A stretch of DNA of 64,000 bases from Sabellastarte sp. h YS-2021 (Eukaryota > Annelida > Polychaeta > Sabellida > Sabellidae). This document shows positions 44,684-56,586 of the stretch, piece after piece. The stretch's first letter is position 1; each line of letters starts with the position of its first letter. A model generated the notes under the pieces. That model saw only the letters and a program-made list of their open reading frames with translations. It was not told the origin of the DNA and ran no database searches. Both the position numbers and the translations under genes were made by a program. Location of the stretch: assembly GCA_964017235.1 (NCBI GenBank), contig OZ024929.1, positions 29,757,464-29,821,463 on the forward strand. Direction: 5' to 3'.

Positions 44684-44699
44684 TGTATTTAAGTGTATA

Positions 44700-47600
44700 A
44701 CGCCTTATGTATATAGTATCTTGGCGTTGGTTGTCTATTTCAAAGTTTATATGCTTAGTTGAAAAGCTGTTTTTTCTGATTTGCTGCGGCTTCTGCATCA
44801 GATGGCCTGAGTGACGTGGCAATTCTATAGCGTATTCACAGCTGAATTGCTGAAATATAGACCCTTATAATGGTTTTAAATATTCACTGACTGAAGGCAA
44901 CTGAACAGCAGTTTAGCTTGCCCAACAGGTTTTGAATCTTCATAATCTCTTGTAATTATAATTTATAGCCATTATCCGTATATTTTCTATGAGTTCAGTT
45001 TGATTCGACCAATTTTGCAAGCATCACATAAATTTATATTTAAGTGTTTTCTGGCTTGTGGGCTATTCCAAGGCTGACCAAAGTTAAGGATGCTTTTTTA
45101 TTGATTTGTTTTAATTTCCCAAATATGTCCAATATCTACTTATCTGGTTTGTTTACAATACATTGATAATTTTCAGTAATTCGCTTCACCTTACTTTGTG
45201 GGCGTGAAGTTTGGTGTTCTCGGTTTGTTGTTCATCTTCCAAATCAACTCATTATCAGCTTAGACATGGGTTATTTTTACTGAATAGTACTTGCTACATA
45301 TTCAATTCAAATCAGTCCAATAATATATTCGCACATGTATGTATGTTGTTTATATTTTTTCTTCATTATTTCATGTTTCAAACCTTCTCAGACTTAAGAT
45401 TCTCAGTCTTCATCTGAGTCCACTAATGTCTCTCTCCTGAACCACGTTCCTCGTGTGATTGGAATACACTTGATTGTGCAGTTATGTATATGTTACTTTT
45501 GTGGCACAACCAACTGATATGCCGCATATCCCTTGTCCTACCCACAATCTGCCTGCAGTATTCTATCTCGGGACAAGTTTATACTTAAAACGTCAACCCA
45601 AACCTGTATCTGCGAGAAGTTTATATTTTTGACAGCGGTTAAAGTTTTATAGTTAAGGATACAGTATCCCATTTTTGACCATTTCCACTACTTTCCCTCT
45701 GTTTCATAATAAGCATCTCTGCTATCTCGAAGTATTTCCCCTTTGTAGAACCTAGACCTGTCTCGCCCTCAACCTGCCTTCTCAGTGCATTTCTGCCTCT
45801 TCATAACCTTAGCTGATAGTACAAACTGGGTAAGGATCACTACATCTATAGGGGAGGGGGGCTGTAGGATCATTAACTGCTCAAATATTACCATGTGACA
45901 ACAGGAATACTTTTTCCACAGATGAATCAACGATATCCACATTCTTATCCTGGATTTATAACAGCTGTCTAGCTTATTCTACCAATATAAGTGGTTAAGC
46001 AGTACTGACTTGAGTCATGGGTTTAAAGCCAGCTACCGTGATATGGCAGTACTTGTTTTAATGGACACACAACCTGACCCGAAACTTCTCCATTTAGTTA
46101 AATAAGTTTGGGAAACACATTTCTGTGGAAGGTCTATATGTAAACTTCCTCAGTGTAATCCAATGACTTGGGCGTGGATGTAAATCTGTAACAATTAAAC
46201 TTGCCAAGTCACGTTAATCTTGAAGTTAGGTCTATTTGAGTTTGCTTCAGATTGGATATCAAAGCTTGGCCGTCACGATCCTAGATTGATCTATATTTTC
46301 TTAAACATATGCAGTGTCAAGATAGTGTAAATTTGTCTTGTATTGTTGTATAGCCACATGCGAAATTGTAGAATGGATTTGCAATGTCACATTGACGTAA
46401 GCTGAATTTAATGTCTTGAAAACTACAGAGGTTGAGTTACAGATTTCTCTGATTGTTTCATAACACGCCTGACAAGCGCCCTTTTCTGTTAAAATATGAA
46501 ACCTCAATTCTGACGAGGGTCTACAATAGTCTCTATCAGTATAAGGCTACTTTACAACATAGTTTCAGGACTAAAAAAGTAAACACGACACAAAACCTCT
46601 ATTTAGTAACACCAATGCTATATTCCTAGATTAGAATCTCACAAAGTTGTTGACTATGTATTCAGTGAACCCATTTGTCAACATGCGATCAATTCTCTTT
46701 CCATTCGTGCTTTAAGAATGTACCTAGATAAAATGTTTCAAATGCTAATGAGTTTCATTGACCAGTCCGTTCCTCAACACTGGCTTCAAGTACCAAGTCC
46801 TCTCATCTAAGTGCAATCATTTTCTCATGAGCTGATATTTACTTTCATGCCTACAGAAACCTATGGTAGTCACTTTAGAAAAAAAATCCTCTTTGGGGTT
46901 TCTTTTTTGTACACACAATATATTCAGAAATGAATTTAGAATTTTTTATTGTCTTTTATAATGATACTAAAAACAGAACTTTTACCCATAACCCAGAAAA
47001 TTACCCCTAAATCAAAATGATGTTTAAAGTGTTATGATATTTTTGCCACCTAGATTTCATTTTCTAAAAATAACACACTGTATCACAGTATAATGACAAG
47101 TTGGTTTTAATGTTGATGGTAAGTATAATTCAGTACTAGATATACATAGATGCATTGTCGTTGTAGAAGTTAATCCCCATATTTATATTATATTGCTACC
47201 TTTAGGGATACGTAAAGGGATACGTTAGATTCATACCAAGTACCGTTCTCACAAAACAGAGATACATAATCAACTCATTTGGGGAACACTTTGATATTAT
47301 ATCCACGTTTATTATATAATGATATTGCATAATAAATAACATTTGTGTTAAACAAAAGTTCATCAGTTTAAGTGATGTAAATCTCTTATCATCCCAAAAC
47401 ATATATTTGCTTTTAAGATCATAGTCATCGCAAATTATTTTCATGTGTAATTTTAATATTTGGTGCTATAAGTCCATAACATAGGGTAAAATCATTTTGA
47501 ATGCATGTAAAATTGATATAAATACTTAAAAGCATTTTTCCAAATCATGATCGAGGTTTTCTGAAGCAGCTTAACGCTACATTCCTTCAGCTATTCTCGA

Positions 47601-48050
47601 CTGTTGCATGCTAGTTCATAGCCTGTAAAAATGTAAAAAACAACTGTGTAGCGGATAGTAAATATGTGAAGACCATCCTAGGCGATACCAGTCCATTTAT
47701 TGATTACTGGTGTCCAGTCCAGTGAAACAAAAACCAAGTATACCTAAAAACATTCACTCTTAAGGTTTACATAAATATTTATGCAATTGTAATGAAAATA
47801 TAAAAGTCAACAGGAAGCCATTTATTCATGAAACATATTGTAAATCAAAAATCCGAAAATCTGATAAAACTGAAATTTAGTATATATTTGTACACCCAGA
47901 GACAAAGTAAATATAATTCAATTATATGATGGTATATATTTTTGTGTAACATGATCATGTAACAAATTAACTAAATAACACTGAATAAACGTAGATTTCA
48001 TAGTTTGTCAGGAATTTTCCAGAATTCACAGTACAATAAAACCTCATGTT
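44700..48050. other. intergenic, no gene seen
   Basis: AT-rich sequence with a possible degenerate B box near 46018. 'tttattcatg' at 47821 reads AATAAA on the minus strand and could be the poly(A) signal of the gene at 48056-49282. Confidence 0.4.
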
Positions 48051-48055
48051 TCTGT

Positions 48056-48693
48056 CTAAAACTTTAAGGTGAAGGTGGCTTTTGCTGTGGCATGAAAGTC
48101 TGGCCCTGTACTGGCTGATAGTGAGCCTCCGTAGCTGTAGGAGTCCTTGTCTTTGGTAATTCCCACTGAATTGGTGTAAGACTTGGAGTCATGGCTTGTT
48201 GTTACATATGTATCCTTGCCAACATTCCATGTTTTGCTGTAGCTGCCATTTTGGTCTGAACTGGAACATAAAGTAAAGTTATTGCTCATTTCATTTCCTG
48301 CAACGACATTAATAGTCATCATCTTGTCATACACTAGTCAAATTTTCAGTTGCATACTGTTAATATAGCCAGTAGAACTATGACATGCCACCCATTTATG
48401 ACAGTGCTATGAAGAAATTTCCAATTCACTCTGTTATTCTGTGTTTTTCGTCGTTAATGTGAATTTTCATGTACCTGATCTGCGAACATTCAACAGATTT
48501 TAACACGAAACAAGATTGACATTGATGTTCCTGATATTAGGTAACCACCACTGTTCTTATTAACTTGTACAGTATTTCGTTGCATTCTTATTCGAACAAC
48601 AAAGCACTATATAATGTAGATATTCATACTAAGCTGACCTAGCAGTAGAACACATTTTCTTTTAGCGTGAGAAAAATTACCTCTCCTTTCACC

Positions 48694-48724
<31 letters not shown>

Positions 48725-49282
48725 ACCGGAATGATTTGCCTAAAGTTTACAGTGATGCATATTTTACTGGAAAATTTACATTCTATTTTTTATATGTTGT
48801 TTGAGCTTCAAAATACTGCATAGCTTATAGCAAAATTTAAAAAAAATGTGAAAAAAATAACACTTGGGTCTTTTTTTTCTGACAAGATAAGTTGAATCTA
48901 AAGTACTAGTTATAAAAAAATGTAGTTACATTCAATGATAGTTTTACTGAAAAAAAGAGAAATATTCTCAAGGTAATTCTTTGTAATAGAGATGTTTTAA
49001 TGTTTTGGCTTTTCCATTTTGGGTTGCATGTTTGAATCCAGCTCTTTGCCATGTGTGGGATGTATTGAAACTCTGCCCTGATATAACGTTAGCTGTTGAA
49101 ACAACATAAAACCCCAACTTTGACTTATTGTAGAAACACATATTATACAATAATTATATACACACAAAATAATAATCTAAAATGAACCAAAAATCCACAT
49201 CGTCTTTAGAAGATGAATAACCCCAAAGTATAACATATCTATATCAAATACAGTCCTCCTGAAATCTGACTTACCTACTCAT
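48056..49282 (-). CDS. two-exon gene for a 70-aa unknown protein
   Basis: The coding exons are 49275-49282 (ATGAGTAG) and 48056-48260. The donor AG/GTAAGT (49274-49269) and acceptor TTCCAG (ending 48261) join in phase to give 70 residues with a TAG stop. The protein begins MSSSDQNGSY, is rich in Ser, Thr, Lys, Gly and Tyr, lacks cysteine, and has no signal peptide or membrane segment. Its C-terminal half alternates polar and hydrophobic residues (SYSYGGSLSAS, ATAKATFTLKF), suggesting beta strands. That texture loosely recalls attacin-type glycine-rich peptides, but I cannot name a family. A TATAAAA lies about 115 nt upstream of the ATG. The intron holds a poly(A) tract and a family-B retroposon. 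The exact splice match makes a real gene likely; the function is unknown. Confidence 0.7.
48692..48722 (+). repeat. poly(A) tract, about 30 nt
   Basis: Uninterrupted A run in the intron of the 70-aa gene. Length is likely variable and error-prone in sequencing. Confidence 0.95.
49000..49130 (+). mobile_element. degenerate family-B SINE in intron
   Basis: 'gcatgtttgaatccagc' (49026) is a weak B box, followed by 'gttgaaacaacataaaacc' and 'ccaactttgac'. Confidence 0.5.
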
Positions 49283-49392
49283 TTTTACTGGATTGTGCAC
49301 TCCAACTGATATTTCAACGTGTTACGTTGGTACGTTTGACTTCTTTCTTACACAGATGAGGATGGTCTACTAAAGTCCTCACGACACCTTTG

Positions 49393-49399
49393 TTTTATA
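49393..49399 (-). promoter_or_regulatory. TATA box of the 70-aa gene
   Basis: TATAAAA on the minus strand. A start about 30 nt downstream (near 49365) would give a 5' UTR of roughly 80 nt before the ATG at 49282. Confidence 0.5.
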
Positions 49400-50149
49400 C
49401 AGTCTTATCTCAGTGTTTGAAATCATCACTGGAATTCTGAGAGGAAAATGGAAATATTTTAGCTGATAAGGAAAAAGTCCAAGCTTATCTCATCATACAG
49501 GCTGATCTAATTCAAATAGTATTGTGGACCTTATTACTTAGATGGATACTTAGATTCTTCTGGCAACTTTTGTGAAACATCCAGGAGGAATTCTACGTTA
49601 ACTTACCCAAACACGATAGAGGTTTAATAAAATGGACCATTTCTGTTTATAAATGGAATTTGAAGACCTAAGTTTCTACTTTTAAGCTGTTTAACTCTAC
49701 CTGATAAAACCTATAGTAACATTGTGATTTCAACAAAGAAGAAATAGCATGTAACAAACACATCTTTATGTGCCCATTTGGTCTTTTAAATGCAATTATT
49801 AACTTTATTTTGAGAATTCAATTGATGTTTAATTATTTGAAATTTTAACAAATGTTACTTTCAATATAAAGTTAACTGTTCTATTGAGTGACATGTATTG
49901 TGAAAAGCACTCTATGTCATGGACAATTAGCTATATTGCCAGTGGAAACCGGTCCTGCCTGATGCCAGAACAGGTTGTTTATGTATCCGCTGGCAGGACC
50001 AGCTGGGTCATCCCCCATTTGCTAAGTGGTTTGCAGTACTTCTTTCCAAGCAAGTGAATGTGATGTCATAGCATCTTTTTAGATAATCTAACCTTAGATG
50101 ATCCCTAGTAAGATGAATGCGAGGTCGGTTAGGAGGGCCATTAGTAAGG

Positions 50150-50235
50150 TATTAACTTATAAAAATTTAATTTACTAATTAAATTTTCAATTTTATTACA
50201 TTTATACATCTTTTCTAATGGACAGTTAGCTAGAA
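50150..50235 (-). repeat. DIRS C internal complementary region
   Basis: 'ttaacttataaaaatttaat' followed by 'caattttattacatttatac' and 'tctaatggacag' is the decayed counterpart of 22364-22460 in reverse orientation. Confidence 0.8.
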
Positions 50236-50589
50236 CAACTATTACTTGGAAGGTGAGCAGCCTACCAGGGACCTAAGATTGAACTCAAAGAGATGTTAGC
50301 AGTCTCTTGAGAGATGTCAGTTGGTCCCATTGGTAGGTTGCTGGTTAACAGGTTATCGAAACCAACAGGCCTGGCTCCCCCTTCTTTTTTATCAGACCTC
50401 CTCTGAGGTGGGGGAAGAGAAGTAGGGGTTCACTCCCAGGAGAGGCCCTCTCAAGAAGGAAGAGGATTCTAACTGGTAGTCCTTGGGCAGGTCACTTCTA
50501 CCTTGAAGACTTTGCTGGGCAAGGTGGCAGGCTGTCATTTTTGTATAGGCTAGTGGAGTCTCTGTTGGGCAGCCACCACTGGGCGAAAG

Positions 50590-51300
50590 AGCTCTAAATA
50601 ACCTCAGGCCACATCCTTCAAGTAGCACTGCCGGATTTCCAGTTACAGACTGATAGTAACTGTTCTAAGGAGACTCCTGGCAGGAAGGCCTTAGAAGGCC
50701 CTACCATCATCATGGGCTTTAAACCTGATGAAGGGTACGGGCCTCTTGATCAGAGAACTCATAGCAAAGAATCACGGTCTGCTTGATCCATGATGAGATA
50801 ATCGCAGGAGAAACATCCTTGTCAAAAGGATGAGACAAAGAGACAAAGACTAGTCTTTGTTCTGCCTGAGGTCTGATGTCTTGTCCAGATAGGAGGGCAG
50901 GGCTCTAACTGGACATAGTGACCGGTCTGGTGTTTTTGTAGAGTCAAGCATAACAGTGCCAAGAGGAAGACAGCCTTTAAGGTCAAGTGCTTCAAGGAGG
51001 CCTTTTAAATAGGATCCAAAGGAACATTTGTGAGCTGGTGAAGTACCAGAGAAAGGTTCCAAGGTATGTTTCTGTGGAAACTATCTAGGAAACGATTGGG
51101 ATTTTCTTCATTGCTGACATTGATGGTTGGGTTTTCCAGTTTGTCTGCTATGGCTGTTCTGCAAGCCATCTGTAGTACTTGGCTGCAACTTCTGTCCTGG
51201 AACAAATAGAGCAAGTAGACGGCTTTTGATTTGATAGGTGATGCTTTAAAGTCCACCTGATTGCTAAGGCACCATTTTGTAAAATGCTTTGCTTCATAGA
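50590..51300 (-). pseudogene. DIRS C tyrosine recombinase remnant
   Basis: Recognisable pieces are AIADKLENPTINVSNEENPN, NIPWNLSLVLHQLTNVPLDP and DRSLCPVRALPSYLDKTSDL, all parallel to DIRS A. Near the end come LLEGCGLRLFRALSP-like residues. No catalytic set survives. Confidence 0.82.
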
Positions 51301-51960
51301 CTGCTCTGGTTGAGCCTCTTTAAGGAGCCCAACTTGTGCTGCTACTTCCTAAGAGAAGCCTTGCTCTAGGACCCAGGCATGGAGATTTAGTTTTAACAGA
51401 TTCCTAGAGGAGTCTAAATGAACGACTGAGTCAGCAGGTTGGGCAGGCACAGAGGAATCTGGCTCGAGATGGCTATGAGATCCCTTAACCAAGGCATTTT
51501 GGGCCACCCTGGTGCAATCATAGTCCCTAAGTTTCGAAACCACCTTGCCCAAAATGGATACTTGTGGGAAGGCATAGGGCCCAGGTCCTCCCAAGGTAGA
51601 CTGAGTGCATGTACTGCCTAGGCTAGAGGTCTGGAATGGTGACACAAACTGAGGTAACTTGTTGTTGAACCTCGTTGTGAATAGGTCTATGTGATAAAGG
51701 TGCCACCTGGTGTATATCAACTGGAATACCTCTGGAAAGGGAAACCTTTCTGTTTGGGTGATCTGGACCAGTCAGGATAGCTTGTCTGATACCATATTCA
51801 GCTGGCTTGGAATGTGTCAGGCCTTGAGAGTGTCCTGATTCCTGAAGCAGCAGGTCAGGATTCGTAACAGAATGGTACACAGTAGTCCGAGCCTCATGCC
51901 TCCCTCCGTTTTTATATAGGCAGCAGCTTTGGTTTGTCTGTTGCTGTGCATGCACTTTTT
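51300..51960 (-). pseudogene. DIRS C RNase H end and methyltransferase-like remnant
   Basis: The minus strand reads AAYIKTEGGMRLGLLC (about 51930-51880), matching the DIRS A RNase H/G-run region but with both glycine codons in frame. Next is DLFTTRFNNKLPQFVSPF (about 51680), then GPYAFPQVSILGKVVSKL. Several frame changes separate these. Confidence 0.82.
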
Positions 51961-51969
51961 GAGGGATAC

Positions 51970-52650
51970 ATTAGTTGATTAGTCTATCATCTGACTAGCA
52001 GTAATCTGGCTGTCTGGTTCAGTAGACTGCAACACTGGAATGTCACTGATACTGGTATCAGGCTGGCTCTGACTGGCAGTAATCTGGTTAACCAGGCTGG
52101 TAAACTGCAACACTGGTATCTCACTGGTACCTGTACCATGCTTGATTGAAGAGGTATGACCAGCTGGGTATCTCTGAGGTGACAACGCCAACACCAGGTG
52201 GTGACTGCTTCTCTGGTGAAACTTGCATAGCGACCGGTTATAACCCTGGTGAACCGGTAGGTTCCTGGAAAGAGCTTTAGGATTTGGAAGATGACTTCTT
52301 CTTGGCAGGATCTTTAGTAGGGGTCGCCTTTTTCTTGCTAGTTGTCAAACATCTGAAGCTTTACTGTTCTTGACCAGTCTTAGAATCTGGACAGAGCCAG
52401 GATCCACTAGGGAGGGAGATGCTATGGCTGCTGTCTTTTCCTTTCTAGCTTTGTATAAGGGGGTAGCAACCTGTGTTTTCTGATTACTGGTAAGTATGCC
52501 ACAAAACTGGCAGTGTGTCTTTAGAACACAGGGATCACTACCCAGCCCTTTGCCATGACACTGCGCACACTTAATGTGGTAATATGCCCACAACTTCCAT
52601 ACTTTTGTCCTGGTGAGGCCAGGATATGTGTAGAAAAACACTTGATGTAA
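51970..52650 (-). pseudogene. DIRS C gag remnant
   Basis: The minus frame near 52345-52641 reads KCAQCHGKGLGSDPC, then LVDPGSVQILRLVK, closely paralleling DIRS A gag (KCARCRDKGLGDDPC, LVDPAHVSVLGKVEK). A further frame, 51979-52194, has Gln/Ser/Thr-rich linker-like sequence. Shifts and stops break it. Confidence 0.8.
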
Positions 52651-52849
52651 TCTATTTGTATAAATAAGATGTCTTTGTGGCGCATTTTATATTTTTTCAA
52701 TTCTTGCTGAATGCAAATGTACCAAAACGAAAAAGATGCTATGTCACATTCTCTAGCCTGGAAGGAAGTAGTGCATGCCACCTAGCAAATGATGGTAACC
52801 TAGCTTCCGCCTGGCAATATTATGTAAGATGTATGAATGCAATGAATTA

Positions 52850-53370
52850 GTCGTGTCAGGATTTTCCCTATGAGAAATAGATATGTGCATATCACCCCAA
52901 CACTAGAAATCTATACTGGTGACCCTTTGGACATCACTCCATTAAAAAATCTACACTGGTGTACAAATACCTCCCGATCTGCGAGTTACTCCCCCATTGA
53001 AATTTGGCTCGGTCGTTCTGTATTGCCTCCAGATCATGTTTACAGATTTCTCGGGTTGCTCCCCCGTTTAAAGTTGGCTTGGTTTTAAATATGGTGAAAG
53101 TAGCAGAAGTCTATTACCAATAATTTATTATGTATACCTTAAACACTCTCCAAATGGCCCACTGATTAAAAAATTCAAGTGATTTACACTGTAAAGAAAA
53201 TTAGAATAGGGTCAAAATTTATCTAAATTAGCATTAACTTAACATTGGTGTTTCACAAAAGTGATCAGCAGTGTCTCTAATTTATGTCACAAACAATGCA
53301 GTGGACACTGCAATTAATGTGAAACTAACTATCTGGGGTGGGGTAATTCTCCAACAGTGAGAAAAGTTTA
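52850..53370. other. intergenic, nothing recognised
   Basis: No repeat or gene could be identified between DIRS C and the TIR unit. Confidence 0.4.
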
Positions 53371-53373
53371 TCA

Positions 53374-54995
53374 GGGCCCATATTCACGAAAGGTCATAGC
53401 CAGGGCTTAGGCTTAAAGTTGAGACTTTTGTCTCGAGTTTCTGCCCAAATAGTGCTAAAACGTCTATCTTAGGCTTAGTGGTATTCACAAAGAATTTAAG
53501 ACTTTGGCTTAGCCAAGGGCTCAACTTTAAGACTGGTTGGTAGTGGGCTTAAATTTTGTAAAGAGGACTTAAATATGGCTGCCATTAACTTTTCTCCACT
53601 TCAAAATTTAAAATGGCTGTAAATAAAGTATAATTACACAGAACACCTCACTAAAGTAGCCTTTGGGAAGTTTATATGTGGCAACAAGGCTTTCCATTTC
53701 AAAAACAGGCCCTATCCTTAGATAAAATACATAAAATGAAGGATAAACAGAAAAATATATTTCAGAAGTGTGTTTAAAAAAATTTTTCTAAAGGATCCCC
53801 CCAATAATTATTATACAGCACTTAATAACACTTTTCAGCACTTACACACCTTGCACCACATAAAGGTACAAAAAGTGCACCCAGCACTGGTGCAAACTGG
53901 CGGTGCAATTGCACTTTCCAAAAAGTACCTTAGGGGGTAGGGTTACACACACTCTCCAGCCTCTGATGAGACAGATTACTTACACTGTCGAAATACAGTA
54001 GTGACTAGTTATCACATACAGTATCAGGCAAATGGTACATTTAAAGGCAATCAAAAGTGACTCTACACTGTGACACTTAACACACTAATGAAATATATTT
54101 TTCTGTTTGTTCAACATGAGTGTGGCCTCAGAAAGCGTGAGTCACAGTACCCTGCTTACTGCCTTCTCCAAAGTAGACTTACAGTCAGACAGCTTGGAGG
54201 CACAAGGATCAGACACTCCCTTTCCTTCTGAAAGACTCTCTGATGAAACCATTAAAACCAATCATCAAACCCACATTATGCACCAGGCTCGGCAAGTGCA
54301 CTTACTGCCCACTAATAAAAAAAGGTCAGTGAAGTACAGTGCAAAATCACACACAAAATTACCAAAATCGCAAAAGTGCCCAAACACATAACCTGTGAGT
54401 TAAGTGACATTATTTACTTAATCACTTGTAAAAGTGTGGTAAATACTATGTGGGGGAGACAGGGAGACTGTTCAGAAAAAGAATTTATGAACACAAACTG
54501 TCAGTCTCCAAACCCAAGGAAACCAGAATTACCCTAGTCTCTGAACACTTTACTGAGAAGGGTTATTCAGTTAGGGACATGCAATTTTCTCTGCTGGAAT
54601 AGTGTTCCCTCAAGTATAACACTCCCAAATCTGAACATAGAAAGATGAGAGAGAAATGGTGGATGTGGAATATTGGGGCTATACATTCAATAGGCATTAA
54701 TCAATTTATTTAATAAAATGTTCCATTAATGTCCCTTCACACTCTGGACATTACCCTTATTTTCCTTCACATAAAATGAAGGATATATGGCACCAATATT
54801 ATATTTTGAACAGATATAAAAGGTCACACGACACAGAAAACCACTGTGGTTATTCGATAATCTTGGACTTAGCTAAGTCACCCTTTGTGAATACGGTTTT
54901 AAGACAAAACCTAGCTGAGACAAAAGTCTCAACTTTAAGACCACATTTAAGCCTAAGGCCTGGCTAAGTCTAAGACCCTTCGTGAATACCGACCC
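53374..54995 (+). mobile_element. 1.6-kb TIR-flanked unit containing a GIY-YIG fragment
   Basis: The left arm (about 53374-53545) and right arm (about 54865-54995) are imperfect inverted repeats. The left begins 'gggcccatattcacgaa', and the right, read inward, begins 'gggtcggtattcacgaa'. Both continue with 'taggcttaaa' and 'agttgagacttttgtct', and each has an inner 'tattcacaaag' sub-repeat. The core holds the endonuclease remnant. No clear target duplication is seen. Confidence 0.7.
54107..54713 (+). pseudogene. Penelope-like element 3' fragment: GIY-YIG endonuclease
   Basis: After a linker frame ending SQKCPNT (54391), the sequence encodes CELSDIIYLITCK, then CGKYYVGETGR, FRKRIYEHKLSV, SEHFTEKGYSVRDMQF and EKWWMWNIGAIHSIGINQF, ending at a TAA (54711). 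The IYLITC...YYVGETG...R...EH pattern is the GIY-YIG endonuclease that ends Penelope-like retroelement proteins, with the paired cysteines typical of that group. Breaks are a small insertion with a stop at 54389-54393, a one-base loss in the A run at about 54431, and an in-frame TAG at about 54599. The reverse transcriptase part is absent. Confidence 0.75.
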
Positions 54996-54999
54996 AGGT

Positions 55000-56540
55000 A
55001 ACCAAATTTGTATGCTGGGTGCCCTTATAAATGTATTACAGATTGTCATGTTCACTTGTCTTGCCGTTTAAACAAAAATCATCTTAGAACATGTAACAAA
55101 CAACAAGCTTTAACTATTTTTTTTCGCAACTTCAGGTACTTCTTTTGCCTTTACTGATGACATTATAAAACCACAAAATTTCCGTTCAAACCATCTTGTT
55201 ATTGTTGGATTGTGTTTAGAGATATGTTGTGCAATATGAGAGGAGCTCTGTTTCAAGGGCCGCTCACATGTTTGCACTTGGGTAATTTTAGAGACCTTTG
55301 TGATGTATTTGACGTCTCCTATGTCATAAATCAATACATTAACTTCTTCAAATCCTGTTACAGCTCCAACTTACAGTGACCTTTGGTATTTTTACTTAAG
55401 CTGTGATAGATTAGGTAACAAAGTTTAATAATTTAGCTATTGTAAACTTTTTAGACTTTGAGTTGTTGATATGTGGAAAATAAAATGTTCACTCATATAG
55501 TTAAGGTGATCTTATTGTATGATTTGTTCACTTTATGCTGTATACAGTTATTACTCTTCAGCCCGTGCCTATTGTCAGTTGTTTGATCTTAGTCTCTTCA
55601 GGTGATAAAGACAACTAACAAAACAACCATTGTTTTGTATGAATTTATAGAACAGTGAGATCAGTGAGTAAACAGAGCAAGATTTAATAATGAACAATAT
55701 AAACATCCAAAACGGGATTTTTTCAGGTCAATCTGAAAAAAATTTCTATGAGACACGATAATGATATATGATTATCAATAATATTTATTGTTCGGTAAGG
55801 CAACTTTTTCAACAATTATTAAACTCCGTAAGTACAGTTGTAACTAACCAGCAGCGGTAACATAGCAGTGCAAAAAAAACACCATAAAAATAACAGTTTT
55901 CCAACAAGAAAACAGAAATTTAGACATAATAAAGCAACTATATTCTTATAAACTACATACATATGTGATAACACCAGTCTACTAAGAAATTAATACTGGT
56001 TAGAAATGCACTAACATATTGCACTAAAGTTATACATATATTGCACCTTGGGTTTTGAAAAAAAAATTTACAGAGCACTAATAGTGTGTTCAGTAATAAA
56101 AAAACAATTGGTTGAATCTTGAGATAATACAAATTAACATTTATCATTTATACTATTGTATATCACTTTTAATGTGTTGAGTCGACATGTTCCAATTAAA
56201 TAATTAAATTCTAATACATTTGAATATGTGTAACTTGCACTTTACTATCTATTTATAGAATTAAAAATGTAATGGCTGTGTAAAGTCAATATCAAAATGG
56301 AAATAATAAAAATGGTTGAAATAAATTACAATTTATGGCTAATCATTAGTTCAAATCATGGCTCCCAAACTAACACCTCTAAAATAACAAAACACCAAAC
56401 TTAACTTAGAACATGTCTCTTCTAGTTTAAATGTAAAAAGTAAAATCTAGATGTGCGAAATCTACTGTCACTAATTCTACTCCATATATATATTTTATAG
56501 ATCCTATGAAACTATTACATCATTTTATCTTTACAAGCGG
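55000..56540. other. intergenic, 3' flank of the claudin-like gene
   Basis: AT-rich with no recognisable gene. The bases just below 56587 are the likely 3' UTR of the minus-strand gene. 'tttatt' at about 56342 or earlier positions could supply its poly(A) signal, but none stands out. Confidence 0.4.
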
Positions 56541-56586
56541 AAGCAACAACGAGCTCATATAATATTAATGTGTCCTGAATGAGAAC

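Larger units (their letters stand above)
49905..52846 (-). mobile_element. DIRS C: internally deleted, decayed DIRS close to DIRS A
   Basis: Minus-strand copy. The 5' end near 52846 matches the DIRS A left edge ('gatgtatgaatgcaatgaa', 'aaaaagatgctatg'). The far end has ITR remnants (50065-50090, 'gtgatgtcatagcatcttt') and an internal complementary region at 50150-50235. Coding remnants read gag, then directly the end of RNase H, so about 3 kb (rest of gag, RT, most of RNase H) is deleted near 51960. The lower-coordinate boundary is approximate. Confidence 0.88.
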
